Source of the DNA: Clostridia bacterium
GTDB lineage: Bacteria; Bacillota; Clostridia; Christensenellales; Aristaeellaceae
Assembly: GCA_017534885.1 (NCBI GenBank)
Contig: JAFXVR010000020.1
Span: 100,018-164,017 of the forward strand
Length of the DNA stretch: 64,000 nt
Direction of reading: 5' to 3'
In this document: positions 40,272 through 48,570 of the stretch, one piece after another
Layout: each line of letters starts with the position of its first letter
How positions within the stretch are numbered: position 1 is the first letter of the stretch
The notes under the pieces: model-generated
The model's input: only the letters and a program-made list of their open reading frames with translations
The model's database searches: none
Told to the model about the DNA's origin: nothing
Program-made: the position numbers and the translations under genes

Positions 40272-41570
40272 TCAGCCCTGCTTGTGGGCGAAGCGGGCGC
40301 GGTGGTGGCGATCCTCGGGCTTCCGGGCGATCTCCCCGGCGCGCATCAGGGCGTTGCGGGTCAGCAGCGGGCCGAAGAGCTCATAGATCAGCACCCCGAA
40401 GAGGGTGACGTTGCGCACCAGCAGACCCTCCATGCCGCCCAAGGCCAGGGCCTGACCGGACATGCCCAAGGCCACGCCGGCCTGGGGCAGCAGGGTGATG
40501 CCCAGGTAGGCCTTGACCTTGTGGTCGCAGCCCATCCACCCGGCGCTCTCCCTTGCGCCGATATACTTGCCCAGGGAGCGGAAGATGATGTAGACCGCGC
40601 CCACCAGCACATAGGCCGGGGCGGTGAACACGCTCAGCTCCAGCGCCGCGCCGGAGAGCACAAAGAAGGTGGCGTTCAGCGGGGCTGTCCACTTCTCGGC
40701 CCGCTGCATGATGTCCTGGCTGAATTCCGCCTTGTTGCAGAACACCGTGCCCAGCATCATGCACACTAACAGGGAGGAGAAAGAGATGGTCACCTGCCCC
40801 GCCGGGATTGTGAGGGAGGAGAGGGCGATGGTCAGCAGCACAAAGGAGATGGTCAGGGACAGCCGGTTGGTGTTGGAGTAGAACAGCTTCTCCAGCTTGG
40901 CCAGCACATAGCCCAGCATGGAGCCCAGGGCCAGGGAGCAGACGATCTCCACCAGCGGGTTCACGGCGATGCTGATCATGTCTATGTCGCCGCCCTGCAT
41001 GGCGCGGGCCACGCCGAAGGACACGGAGAAGACCACCAGACCCACCGCGTCATCCAGGGCGACGATGGGCAGCAGCAGCCGGGTCAGGGGGCCGTCCGCC
41101 TTGTACTGGCGCACCACCATCAGGGTGGCCGCCGGAGCGGTGGCGGTAGCGATGGCGCCCAGGGTGATGCACACCGGCAGGGGCAGCACCTCCGGCCCGA
41201 GGATGAAGTGCAGGGCCACCAGGGCGATGTCCACCAGCAGGCAGGCCGCCACCGCCTGCAGCACGCCGATGACCGCCGCGGCCTTGCCCGTGTGCTTCAG
41301 CTCGCTCATGCGGAACTCGCTGCCGATGGCAAAGGCGATGAAGCCTAAGGCCGCCTCGTTGATGAGGCTCACCTGCGAGAGCTCCTCCATGGTGCTGAAG
41401 CCCACGCCCGTCAGGCCCAGCCGGCCCAGCCCGTAGGGGCCGATGAGCAGGCCCGCGATCAGGAACGCGGTGACGTCCGGGAAGTTGATGTGCAGCGATT
41501 TGAACACGCGGGTGAAAAGCAGGCCGGCCATCAGCGCGATGGCGACCCACAGGAATATGGCTTGCTCCAA
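40272..41570 (-). CDS. CPA2-family cation:proton antiporter
   Basis: 432 residues with about 12 membrane segments. The paired acidic residues in IVALDDAVGLVVFSV match the Asp-Asp motif of electrogenic Na+/H+ exchangers, and ATAPAATLMVVRQY is family-like. There is no RCK/TrkA-N nucleotide-binding domain, unlike KefB/KefC, and the C-terminal tail is short. The start is TTG at 41570 with AGAGGT upstream; no ATG fits. The ion (Na+ or K+) is not certain. Confidence 0.9.
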   Translation of the reverse strand: MEQAIFLWVAIALMAGLLFTRVFKSLHINFPDVTAFLIAGLLIGPYGLGRLGLTGVGFSTMEELSQVSLINEAALGFIAFAIGSEFRMSELKHTGKAAAVIGVLQAVAACLLVDIALVALHFILGPEVLPLPVCITLGAIATATAPAATLMVVRQYKADGPLTRLLLPIVALDDAVGLVVFSVSFGVARAMQGGDIDMISIAVNPLVEIVCSLALGSMLGYVLAKLEKLFYSNTNRLSLTISFVLLTIALSSLTIPAGQVTISFSSLLVCMMLGTVFCNKAEFSQDIMQRAEKWTAPLNATFFVLSGAALELSVFTAPAYVLVGAVYIIFRSLGKYIGARESAGWMGCDHKVKAYLGITLLPQAGVALGMSGQALALGGMEGLLVRNVTLFGVLIYELFGPLLTRNALMRAGEIARKPEDRHHRARFAHKQG

Positions 41571-41616
41571 GGAATAAGACCTCTTTTCAGATGGTAAATT
41601 GCGGATTGGCAGCTTC

Positions 41617-42264
41617 TCAGCCCTCGGGCTGCAGCAGGGCGATGGAGGGCTGGCAGCCCAGATCCTCCTTCGTCACGCGGAGTACGGTCAGGGTTTCCAC
41701 CGGGGCGGATGCCATGCGGGAGAGGAACTCGTCCACCGGGGCGATGGGCCAGTCCGCATTGACCGCCGTGCGGTAGTGCATGGGCAGTATCACCTTCGGC
41801 TGAAGCTGGCGGCAGAGGATCGCAGCCTGCTCCGCGTCGATGGTGAAGAAGCCGCCCACGGGGATCATCAGGATGTCCACCGAGCCGATGGCGGAGAGCA
41901 GGCGGCTGTCCGGCTGATGCCCCAGGTCGCCCAGGTGAACCAGCCGCAGGCCGTCCGCCTCGATGCACATCAGCAGGTTCTTGCCGCGCTTGGCGCCCTG
42001 CTGGTCGTCGTGATAGGCCTCCAGCGCCCGCACGGTGACGCCCGGGGTCAGGGTGTGCGTGCCGGCGCTGTCCACCATCTTTGTCCAGCCGCGCACGGTG
42101 TCCACCGCGTCATGGTCGTGGTGATGATGGCTCACCAGCACCGCGTCGGCCTGCAGGTCGGTCACGGGATAGCCCACCGAGGCGTCAAAGGGATCGGTCA
42201 CGATCCGGTAGCCGTCGGCGGTTTCAATCAGGAATTTGGCATGTCCACAGCAGCGAATCAGCAT
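41617..42264 (-). CDS. Metallo-beta-lactamase-fold hydrolase (UlaG-like)
   Basis: 215 residues. Short UlaG/YtkL-type MBL fold: VSHHHHDHDAVD metal motif, VHLGDLGHQPD second site, and ILPMHYRT near the C-terminus. GGGAGG precedes the ATG at 42264. UlaG itself opens L-ascorbate-6-phosphate lactone, but most homologues in Gram-positives have no known substrate. It is in line with the genes on both sides. Confidence 0.88.
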   Translation of the reverse strand: MLIRCCGHAKFLIETADGYRIVTDPFDASVGYPVTDLQADAVLVSHHHHDHDAVDTVRGWTKMVDSAGTHTLTPGVTVRALEAYHDDQQGAKRGKNLLMCIEADGLRLVHLGDLGHQPDSRLLSAIGSVDILMIPVGGFFTIDAEQAAILCRQLQPKVILPMHYRTAVNADWPIAPVDEFLSRMASAPVETLTVLRVTKEDLGCQPSIALLQPEG

Positions 42265-42304
42265 TGCAAAGCCTCCCAGTCCCTCTCGTTCAGCGCCGAA
42301 AACC

Positions 42305-43249
42305 TCAGTTCAGCAGCGTGTCCTCCTCCACCGGCTCCTTGTCCGCCGGCGGCTCGTCCCCGTTCAGCGGCACAGGGCCGGAGGTCGCCAGCCGTTCCTC
42401 GTTCACCCGGGACAGCAGGAAGGCCGCGCGGGTTGACAGCACCAGGGTGTTGATGAGCACCGAGCAGACCATCGACACGGTCAGGGCGACGGCAATGCTG
42501 TCGATCATGCCGGAGATGAAGGTGACGATCAGGCTGATCCAGACCCAGGTGAACTCGCAGGTGAACAGCTCCATGCGGTGTCCGTACATCAGCTCACGGC
42601 TCCGCCGAAGCGCGGCCCGGACGCCGGCGTCGCTGTCATCGGCCAGGCAGGCCAGCGAAAGCCGGTACAGGTATTCCGCCCGGATGCCCATGACGGTGGA
42701 CATGATGCTGCCTGCATAAATCAGCGACAGGATGCCGCTGTTCCCGGTGAACGCCGCCAGCACGACGATGCCTAAGGAGAGGGCAAAGCCGGGCAGGGTA
42801 GCCAGCACCACCCGCAGGGTCACCAGCACCGTGCACCAGAAGGCCTTCAGGCTGTCCCTGAAGCGGGAGAACACAAAGCGCACGTCGCCTTCGACGCCCT
42901 CCCCCTCCCTGGGGTCGCGGAGCATCGCCAGCAGCAGGTCATACAGGCCGAGGGTCAGCACCGGCGTCAGCAGCAGGGTCGCCAGGGACAGCCAGTACAA
43001 GGCCTGCATGTCGGGCAGGGTCAGCAGCCGCCCCACCGCCGCGCTGGCCTGCTGTTCGGTGAAGCTCCCCGTCACGTAGGAATTCAGGATCGTCAGCAGA
43101 TCCGCCACGTGCAGGTTCAGCACCACCGTCACCATGCAGTTCAGGGCCAGCGTCAGCACCTGGGACGCCAGCACCGCCAGCACAACGCGCTGCCAGTTTT
43201 TCTTCAGCAGCATCAGTACCTTCGCAATCACAGCCGTCCGTCTCAGCAC
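42305..43249 (-). CDS. Multi-pass membrane protein, DUF975-like
   Basis: 314 residues, about six membrane segments, with a GTG start at 43249 behind AAAGGAGG. The layout resembles DUF975: a segment near the N-terminus, the VRFVFSRFRDSLKAFWCTVL amphipathic stretch, and ALRRSRELMYGHRMELFTCE between later segments. The C-terminal tail is acidic and proline-rich. The function of the family is unknown. I am not sure of the family assignment, only of the topology. Confidence 0.7.
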   Translation of the reverse strand: MLRRTAVIAKVLMLLKKNWQRVVLAVLASQVLTLALNCMVTVVLNLHVADLLTILNSYVTGSFTEQQASAAVGRLLTLPDMQALYWLSLATLLLTPVLTLGLYDLLLAMLRDPREGEGVEGDVRFVFSRFRDSLKAFWCTVLVTLRVVLATLPGFALSLGIVVLAAFTGNSGILSLIYAGSIMSTVMGIRAEYLYRLSLACLADDSDAGVRAALRRSRELMYGHRMELFTCEFTWVWISLIVTFISGMIDSIAVALTVSMVCSVLINTLVLSTRAAFLLSRVNEERLATSGPVPLNGDEPPADKEPVEEDTLLN

Positions 43250-43321
43250 AGTCCGGCCTCCTTTCCGCGCACCGCGGCTCTTTCAGCTGCGCGGGCATTG
43301 CCGCTCAGCGGGGATTCATCC

Positions 43322-43954
43322 TCACTGCCAGGGCGCGTAGCTCACCCGGATGTCCGTGATCTCCTCCGCCTCGTTCAGGGTGATCTCGGTCACGCTGTAG
43401 TCGAAGCCGATGCTCTCCGCCTCCCGCTGGCGCTGGATCTCAAGAATGGCCTCCAGCCCGGTGGTGACGACCGGCTCCTCTTTCTCCAGGTCGGAGGCGT
43501 CGGTCAGGGTGATGCCCTCGGCGGGCAGCAGGTTCCACTCAACCCAGATGTGCATGCAGATTTTGTCATCCCAGACGCTCCGGGCCAGGCAGACGCCCTC
43601 GCTGTCCTCGTCCAGCAGGATCTCCTCCCCGTCCTCGCACTTGATCTCGACGGTCTCCTCGTCCAGCAGGCCCATGCTGGCGATCACATGCTCCTCGTCG
43701 CAGAAGATCAGCACGTCCCCGGGCTGCAGGGCCGCGATATCGTCCTTCAGGTAGGTATCCTGCTCGTACAGGATCACATAAAAGCTCGCGATGCCCTCGT
43801 CATAAGCCTTGATGGTCGCCTGGACGGTCGTTCCGGCCAGGGATTCGGGCGGGTCATTGCGGATGGGTTCAACGGTCTGTGCGCAGGCGGTCCCCGCCAG
43901 CAGGATCAGCGCCGCACACAGGGCGGCGATCATTTTCCACAGGCGAATCCTCAT
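43322..43954 (-). CDS. Secreted acidic protein of unknown function
   Basis: 210 residues with a signal peptide (MRIRLWKMIAALCAALILL, cleavage near TACAQ). The mature part is acidic and beta-rich (VQATIKAYDEGIASFYVILY, LQPGDVLIFCDEEH). It suggests a small beta-barrel fold, but I cannot name it. GAGGAGG lies upstream of the ATG. The gene sits between the membrane-protein gene and an MBL hydrolase gene in the same direction. Confidence 0.7.
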   Translation of the reverse strand: MRIRLWKMIAALCAALILLAGTACAQTVEPIRNDPPESLAGTTVQATIKAYDEGIASFYVILYEQDTYLKDDIAALQPGDVLIFCDEEHVIASMGLLDEETVEIKCEDGEEILLDEDSEGVCLARSVWDDKICMHIWVEWNLLPAEGITLTDASDLEKEEPVVTTGLEAILEIQRQREAESIGFDYSVTEITLNEAEEITDIRVSYAPWQ

Positions 43955-44037
43955 GTTGATATCCTCCTCGGTGATGTCAGGCGATCCGGCGGCCGGCGCC
44001 CGCAGGTATTATAGCCCATTCCCTTTCACTGCGCAAG

Positions 44038-44718
44038 TCATTCCCCGGTCAGTTCCCGGATCAGATCCTCCGTGGGCACGGGCTGCCAGTGCCCCTCCAC
44101 GCACAGGGCGGGGCCGGTTTCCCGGATCGTGTCCGCCAGTTTTCGGGCCAGGGCGGCGTCCCGCTCCCAGGTGGGAAAGGTACCGCCCTCGGCGTCGCCC
44201 ACGAAGAGCACCCCCTCGCCCGGCGCGTACACCAGCGTCGAGTCGTCCGTGTGCGGCGCTTCCGCCTGGAACACCCGGATGGGACAGCCGCCCGCGTCCA
44301 GCTCCAGCGCCCCGCTGAATACGATGTCCGCGGGATCGATATGGATGGGCCGGCCCCTGGCGTACTCCAGGCGGATGCTCTCGTGCAGGGACAGGAAGGT
44401 CTCCGCGCCCTCCTTTTCGACCTTTGCGCGGAAATCCAGCAAATACCGGTTGGTCAGGGCGTTGGCTAAGGAAAGGCCGCTGATGCGGTGCAGGCCGAAG
44501 CAGTGATCCCAGTGCCAGTGGGTCAGCACCGTCAGGGAGGGCAGGGGCAGCCCCTCCTCGCGCAGGGCGGCATAGAAGGCCTCCACATGGGCGTCGGAAT
44601 GCCCCGCGTCCACCGCCATGCTCCAGTGGTCGCCCCGGATATAGCCCAGGTTGGGGCGATCTCGCGCCTCCTCATAGGGATAGCACCAGACGCGCTCGGT
44701 CAGCCGCTGCAGTTTCAT
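44038..44718 (-). CDS. Metallo-beta-lactamase-fold hydrolase
   Basis: 226 residues. Motif II is LTHWHWDHCFGL; further ligands in EAPHTDDSTLVY, FVGDAEGG and VEGHWQPV. This resembles glyoxalase II-like MBL enzymes; the substrate is unknown. I chose the ATG at 44718 (AGGAGG 10 bases upstream); a TTG at 44727 would abut the ribosome site. Distinct from the UlaG-type paralogue 2 kb away. Confidence 0.85.
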   Translation of the reverse strand: MKLQRLTERVWCYPYEEARDRPNLGYIRGDHWSMAVDAGHSDAHVEAFYAALREEGLPLPSLTVLTHWHWDHCFGLHRISGLSLANALTNRYLLDFRAKVEKEGAETFLSLHESIRLEYARGRPIHIDPADIVFSGALELDAGGCPIRVFQAEAPHTDDSTLVYAPGEGVLFVGDAEGGTFPTWERDAALARKLADTIRETGPALCVEGHWQPVPTEDLIRELTGE

Positions 44719-44780
44719 GGCTCGCAAGCCTCCTTTCCAGATCCGCCGCGCCGGGCGGAGGGCTTGTCTTTACGAAGTGT

Positions 44781-44902
44781 TGTTGAGGGTGACAAAAGGG
44801 TGCTTCCAACCTTAGAGCCGCGACTGGTTGTGGTGATTTCCGCTGTCTTCCACAACCAGTCGTGGCTTGGTTCAGGAAAGCGCCCTTTTGACATCCGAAT
44901 CA
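44781..44902 (-). repeat. Repeat family A, copy 4
   Basis: 122 bp, nearly identical to copies 2 and 3: outer arms GACAAAAGGGTGCTTCC/GGAAAGCGCCCTTTTGAC and an inner inverted repeat CGACTGGTTGTGG/CCACAACCAGTCG. Read on the minus strand it starts 3 bases after the pepF stop codon. Confidence 0.9.
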
Positions 44903-44905
44903 GTG

Positions 44906-46717
44906 TTACAGGCTGATCCCGTCGATCTCCTCCGTCAGGCGGCAGATCTCGTCAATCAGGGAGCCGATGTAGTCGATGGTGGCGTTGAGCGGGCCGTCGG
45001 TGGTGATGTCGAAGCCCGCGAGCCTGGCCAGGCCGGCGGGATCCTTCGTGCCGCCCGCGGCGAGGAAGCGCTTCCAGTCCTCCACGGCGGGCGCGCCTTC
45101 CTTCTCGATGCGCAGCATGGCCTGGGTCGCCACGGTCAGGCCTGCGCTGTAGGTGTAGGGGTAGAGCCCCATGTAGTAGTGGGGCTGCCGCATCCAGGTC
45201 AGCTCCGCGCCTTCGGGGATCTCCACCGCGTCGCCCCAGAACAGCTCCAGGTTCTTCCGGAACAGATCGCTGAGCACGTCCGCGTTCACGCTGCCGCCCC
45301 CGTCGATGATCCGGTAGACCTCGCGCTGATACCAGGCCTCCCGCAGGTGGGTCACAAAGTTGTGGTAGTAGGTGTTGCTGACCAGGCTGGAGAGCACCCA
45401 GCGGCGGAAGCGCTTGTCCTCCCTGGTGTGGGTCAGGTGGTGGGCCAGCAGCAGCTCGTTCATGGTGGAGGGCGCTTCCACCAGGTACATGGAGGGCTCA
45501 CAGTCGTACAGGGACTGCGCCCGGTCGCTGTACATGTTCTGCCCGGCGTGACCCAGCTCGTGCGCGACGGTGAACACATCCGCCATCCGCTCATTCCAGT
45601 TCAGCAGGATGAAGGAATTCTGCCGGTAGACGCTGGCGCAGAAGCCGCCGGTGCTCTTGCCGACGTTCCTGGCGAAGTCGATCCACCGCTCCCGGTAGGC
45701 CCGGTCCACCATCGCGGTGTAGTCCTCCCCGAGGATGGACAGGGCGTCCCGCACATAGGCGTGGGATTCCGCGATGGTCACCCTCGGATCATACTCCGGA
45801 TCGACGGCGATCTTCAGGTCGGCGAAGGTCATCCGGTCCAGGCCGTGCTTTTTGCCCAGCAGCCGGGCGTACCTGCGCATGTGCGGGGCGAGGCGCTCGG
45901 TGATCACGTCGATCTGCCGGTCGTACATCTCCCTAGTGACCTTCTGGTAAAAGAGCAGGCTGTCGAAAACATTGCCGAACTTTCGCAGCTCAGCCATGGT
46001 CTTCTCCTGGGTCACACAGGCGTTGTACGCGGCGGCGGTGGTGTTCTGATACTTTTTGAGCGTATCATAGAAGGCGCGGAAGGCCGCCCGGCGCACCGCG
46101 GTGTTGGCCTCCAGCTCGTAATCATCCTCAAAGAGGGAGTAGCCCAAGGTGTACTCCTTCCCGTCCACGGTGAAGGGGTCAAAGGCGATGTCCGCCAGCT
46201 TCATCGTGTTGTACACGGTGTAGGGCACTTCCAGGGACATCGAGAGCGCCGTCAGCACCTTCTCGGTCTCCGGGGAGAGCATGTGCGCCTTCCGGGCGAT
46301 CAGATCCTGGATGTAGATGCGGCAGCCCTGCGCCTTTTCGACGGCAGCCTTCAGCTCCTCCTCCGGGGCCAGCAGGATCTCGCTGTCCACAAAGGCCATC
46401 TCGCTCTGCATCCGCGTGATCTCGTCGAACACTTTCGCCTCGCGCTCCCGCAGGGCGTTGTCGGTGTAATCCGCCTCCAGCGCCAGAGCGGCATAGCTCC
46501 CGATGCGGTCCACCGCTTTCAGGATGATCTCCATCTCGTCCAGGCAGCGGACGATGCTTTCCGCGGTGTTCAGTTTCCCCGCATAGGTTTCGGCGAAGCG
46601 TCCCACCTCCGCCTTGGCTTTTTCCAGCGCTTCCCACATCGATTTCTCGTCGGGGAAGATCAGCGAGAGATCCCAGGTTTCCTCCACAGGCACATCCTTG
46701 CGGGCCAGCAGTTCCAT
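44906..46717 (-). CDS. pepF: Oligoendopeptidase F (peptidase M3)
   Basis: 603 residues, the family's usual size. Cytoplasmic zinc peptidase that cuts oligopeptides of about 7-17 residues. The active site is FTVAHELGHAGQ (HEXXH, near residue 390), with the third ligand Glu in EAPSTMNELLL. The N-terminus VPVEETWDLSLIFPDEKSMW is typical. The ATG at 46717 follows AGAGGCTGAAGG. It has its own promoter (46805-46833) and ends at repeat A4. Confidence 0.96.
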   Translation of the reverse strand: MELLARKDVPVEETWDLSLIFPDEKSMWEALEKAKAEVGRFAETYAGKLNTAESIVRCLDEMEIILKAVDRIGSYAALALEADYTDNALREREAKVFDEITRMQSEMAFVDSEILLAPEEELKAAVEKAQGCRIYIQDLIARKAHMLSPETEKVLTALSMSLEVPYTVYNTMKLADIAFDPFTVDGKEYTLGYSLFEDDYELEANTAVRRAAFRAFYDTLKKYQNTTAAAYNACVTQEKTMAELRKFGNVFDSLLFYQKVTREMYDRQIDVITERLAPHMRRYARLLGKKHGLDRMTFADLKIAVDPEYDPRVTIAESHAYVRDALSILGEDYTAMVDRAYRERWIDFARNVGKSTGGFCASVYRQNSFILLNWNERMADVFTVAHELGHAGQNMYSDRAQSLYDCEPSMYLVEAPSTMNELLLAHHLTHTREDKRFRRWVLSSLVSNTYYHNFVTHLREAWYQREVYRIIDGGGSVNADVLSDLFRKNLELFWGDAVEIPEGAELTWMRQPHYYMGLYPYTYSAGLTVATQAMLRIEKEGAPAVEDWKRFLAAGGTKDPAGLARLAGFDITTDGPLNATIDYIGSLIDEICRLTEEIDGISL

Positions 46718-46804
46718 CCTTCAGCCTCTTTCCCGCCCGGCCGGGCGTTGTTTTTCTTCGTTCATTCAGCCATCCGTTCAGCCGGATCGGCTGATCTGAA
46801 GGTG

Positions 46805-46833
46805 AGTATACCATACCCGGGCGCTTTTCACAA
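46805..46833 (-). promoter_or_regulatory. pepF promoter
   Basis: On the minus strand TTGTGA (46828-46833) and TATACT (46805-46810) are 17 bp apart, with TGG before the -10. Confidence 0.6.
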
Positions 46834-46900
46834 CCGCAAAACGCCGCGTGGGCTGTGTTCTGTCCCGGGCGGCGCTTCTCTCCGGTTCCGCCGGAGCGCT

Positions 46901-47596
46901 TTACTTCACTTCAAACACCAGGGTCACGGTCGCCGTGTAGCTCAGCCCCTCGGCGATGATCTGCGTGCCCATGTCCGCGTTGGCCACGCCCTTGGCGGAG
47001 TACTCCATGCTGACATAGCCGCTGCCGCTCTCGGTCACGCTGATCAGGGCTCCCAGGGTGTCCCCCGTGGCGGCGGCCACCAGCTCAGCCCGGCGGTGGC
47101 CCTCGGCGATGGCGGCCACCAGGGCCTGGTCGCTGGCCTCTCCGGCCTTGGTGGAGGACACGCTGACCCCGTCGCAGCGGTTCGCGCCGGCGGCGAAGGC
47201 CTGGTCGATGAGGCTGCCCACCTGCGCCATATCGCGCACGGTCACGGACAGGCCGTTGGACACGGTGTAGCCGATGATGCGGCTCTCGATGCTGGAGTAA
47301 TCATACACCGTGCTGATATAGAAGCGCTCGGTGTACAGGTCGTTTTCCGCGATGCCCGCAGCCTTCAGGGCGGTCAGCACCGCCTCGATGCGCGCCGCGT
47401 TCTCGGTCATGGCGTCGGTCACGCTGGCCGCCGTGGTCTCAACCCCCAGGCTGACAATAGCCGTGTCCGCCGCGGCCATCACCGTGGCCTGGCCCTGCAC
47501 CGTAATCCTGCGCGCCGGCGCGTCCTCGGCGAAGGCCGCCGCGGTCAGCAGCAGCACCGCCAGCAGCAGCGCGCTGAGTCTCTTCAAATGCTTCAT
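46901..47596 (-). CDS. Secreted SIMPL-domain protein (DUF541)
   Basis: 231 residues with a signal peptide ending AAAFA. The mature part is one SIMPL domain: RRITVQGQATVMAAADTAIV at the start, YISTVYDYSS and GYTVSNGLSVTVRDM in the middle, and a conserved YTATVTLVFEV C-terminus. Members form ring-like oligomers, and their roles are poorly defined (outer-surface or periplasmic stress proteins in some species). AGGAGG precedes the ATG. Confidence 0.92.
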   Translation of the reverse strand: MKHLKRLSALLLAVLLLTAAAFAEDAPARRITVQGQATVMAAADTAIVSLGVETTAASVTDAMTENAARIEAVLTALKAAGIAENDLYTERFYISTVYDYSSIESRIIGYTVSNGLSVTVRDMAQVGSLIDQAFAAGANRCDGVSVSSTKAGEASDQALVAAIAEGHRRAELVAAATGDTLGALISVTESGSGYVSMEYSAKGVANADMGTQIIAEGLSYTATVTLVFEVK

Positions 47597-47692
47597 GGTT
47601 TTTTCCTCCTGTCCGGGCTCCTGCTGAAGCCCTTCACCCTATCTGACGAACGGCGGCGGATTTTGTTCCCGCCCCTCCGCACTTTTTCGCTG

Positions 47693-47727
47693 AAAAGGGG
47701 AGACAGCCTTTCCGCAGGCGTCTCCCC
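47693..47727 (-). terminator. Intrinsic terminator of the RpiB-type gene
   Basis: Read on the minus strand, GGGGAGAC pairs with GTCTCCCC (8 bp) and is followed by TTTT. Confidence 0.8.
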
Positions 47728-47743
47728 CGGTATCAGCCTTGTC

Positions 47744-48376
47744 TCACAGCGCCTTCAGGAAGGCCGCGATCTCCTCATCCCTGCAGTTGGGGTAGAAGAG
47801 CTCCGCGAAGCGCTCGCCCGAGATGGTCTCCCGCACGAAGTCGGGGTCGAGATCCTTCAGGATGTCGATCAGCGGGCGGTAGGTCAGGGCTTTGACGCCG
47901 TCCAGAATCTTCTTGTTGCGCTGCTCGGGCACCACCCGCTCCTTGGGATAGCCCTGGCCGTGGCCGAAACCGAAGAGCTGGGTGAAGATCTGCTCCAACT
48001 TGAGCTCCGCGCCCCAGCCGAAGTCCTTGGCGAAGGGCAGGGCCACGCAGTTGCCGTCGTTGATGTGGGCGAACATGAAGCCGTCGGAGGGATCCACCAG
48101 ATGGCCGCAGAGCACCCCGGGGAAGGAATTGCAGGCCAGCATCGCGCCCTCGCCGGTGCCGCAGCCGGTCACCACATAGTCCGCCGCACCGGTGGTCAGC
48201 AGCAGGGAGGCCAGCAGGCCGTTCTTGACATAGGTCAGCTGGCAGGCGTCCTCCGCCGTGTACATGCCGTAATTGTCCACCGTGTGGCCCATAGGCTCCA
48301 CCACTTTTTTCAGGGTGGCCTCGATCATGGCGTTCTTCGCCGCCTGGCTGTTTTCGTTGATGAGTGCGATCCGCAT
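47744..48376 (-). CDS. RpiB/LacAB-family sugar-phosphate isomerase
   Basis: 210 residues. The fold and active-site region of ribose-5-phosphate isomerase B are visible: ALINENSQAAKNAM, then TGCGTGEGAMLACNSFPGV and the helix HINDGNCVALP. The catalytic-cysteine position of RpiB (usually in CGTG) is present in GCGTGEG. It is about 60 residues longer than classic RpiB, as in the longer LacA/RpiB-like group, so the substrate could be ribose-, allose- or galactose-phosphate. Start at 48376; AAAGGACGG lies upstream. Divergent from the nrd operon. Confidence 0.87.
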   Translation of the reverse strand: MRIALINENSQAAKNAMIEATLKKVVEPMGHTVDNYGMYTAEDACQLTYVKNGLLASLLLTTGAADYVVTGCGTGEGAMLACNSFPGVLCGHLVDPSDGFMFAHINDGNCVALPFAKDFGWGAELKLEQIFTQLFGFGHGQGYPKERVVPEQRNKKILDGVKALTYRPLIDILKDLDPDFVRETISGERFAELFYPNCRDEEIAAFLKAL

Positions 48377-48406
48377 ATACTTCCGTCCTTTCGTTGGGAT
48401 GAGCCT

Positions 48407-48435
48407 ATCATACCATGGCCGCGGACAAAAAGCAA
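48407..48435 (-). promoter_or_regulatory. Promoter of the RpiB-type gene
   Basis: On the minus strand TTGCTT (48430-48435) and TATGAT (48407-48412) are 17 bp apart, with TGG before the -10. Confidence 0.65.
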
Positions 48436-48479
48436 GGAAGCGGTGAGAAGCGGCGATTGAATTTCCATTGTTTCCCCTC

Positions 48480-48548
48480 TTGACAAAAACCCGATTATGA
48501 TACAAAATATAGTGCATCAAGCAAGCACCCGCCCACAAGATATTGGGC
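48480..48548 (+). promoter_or_regulatory. nrd promoter with tandem NrdR-box-like sites
   Basis: TTGACA (48480-48485) is 17 bp from a weak -10, CAAAAT (48503-48508). Two sites resemble the NrdR box acaCwAtATaTwGwgt: ATACAAAATATAGTGC (48500-48515, 13 of 16) and CCACAAGATATTGGGC (48533-48548, 12 of 16). Their starts are 33 bp apart, about three helical turns, the spacing expected for NrdR pairs. The first overlaps the -10 box, so binding would block transcription. Confidence 0.6.
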
Positions 48549-48570
48549 GGATCGAGGAGGAAGGATTCAC

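Noticed and set aside
44867..48460. Open frame of about 1,200 codons on the plus strand over pepF, the SIMPL gene and the RpiB-type gene
   Set aside because: It crosses three genes recognisable on the minus strand; the translation shows no motif and typical antisense composition.
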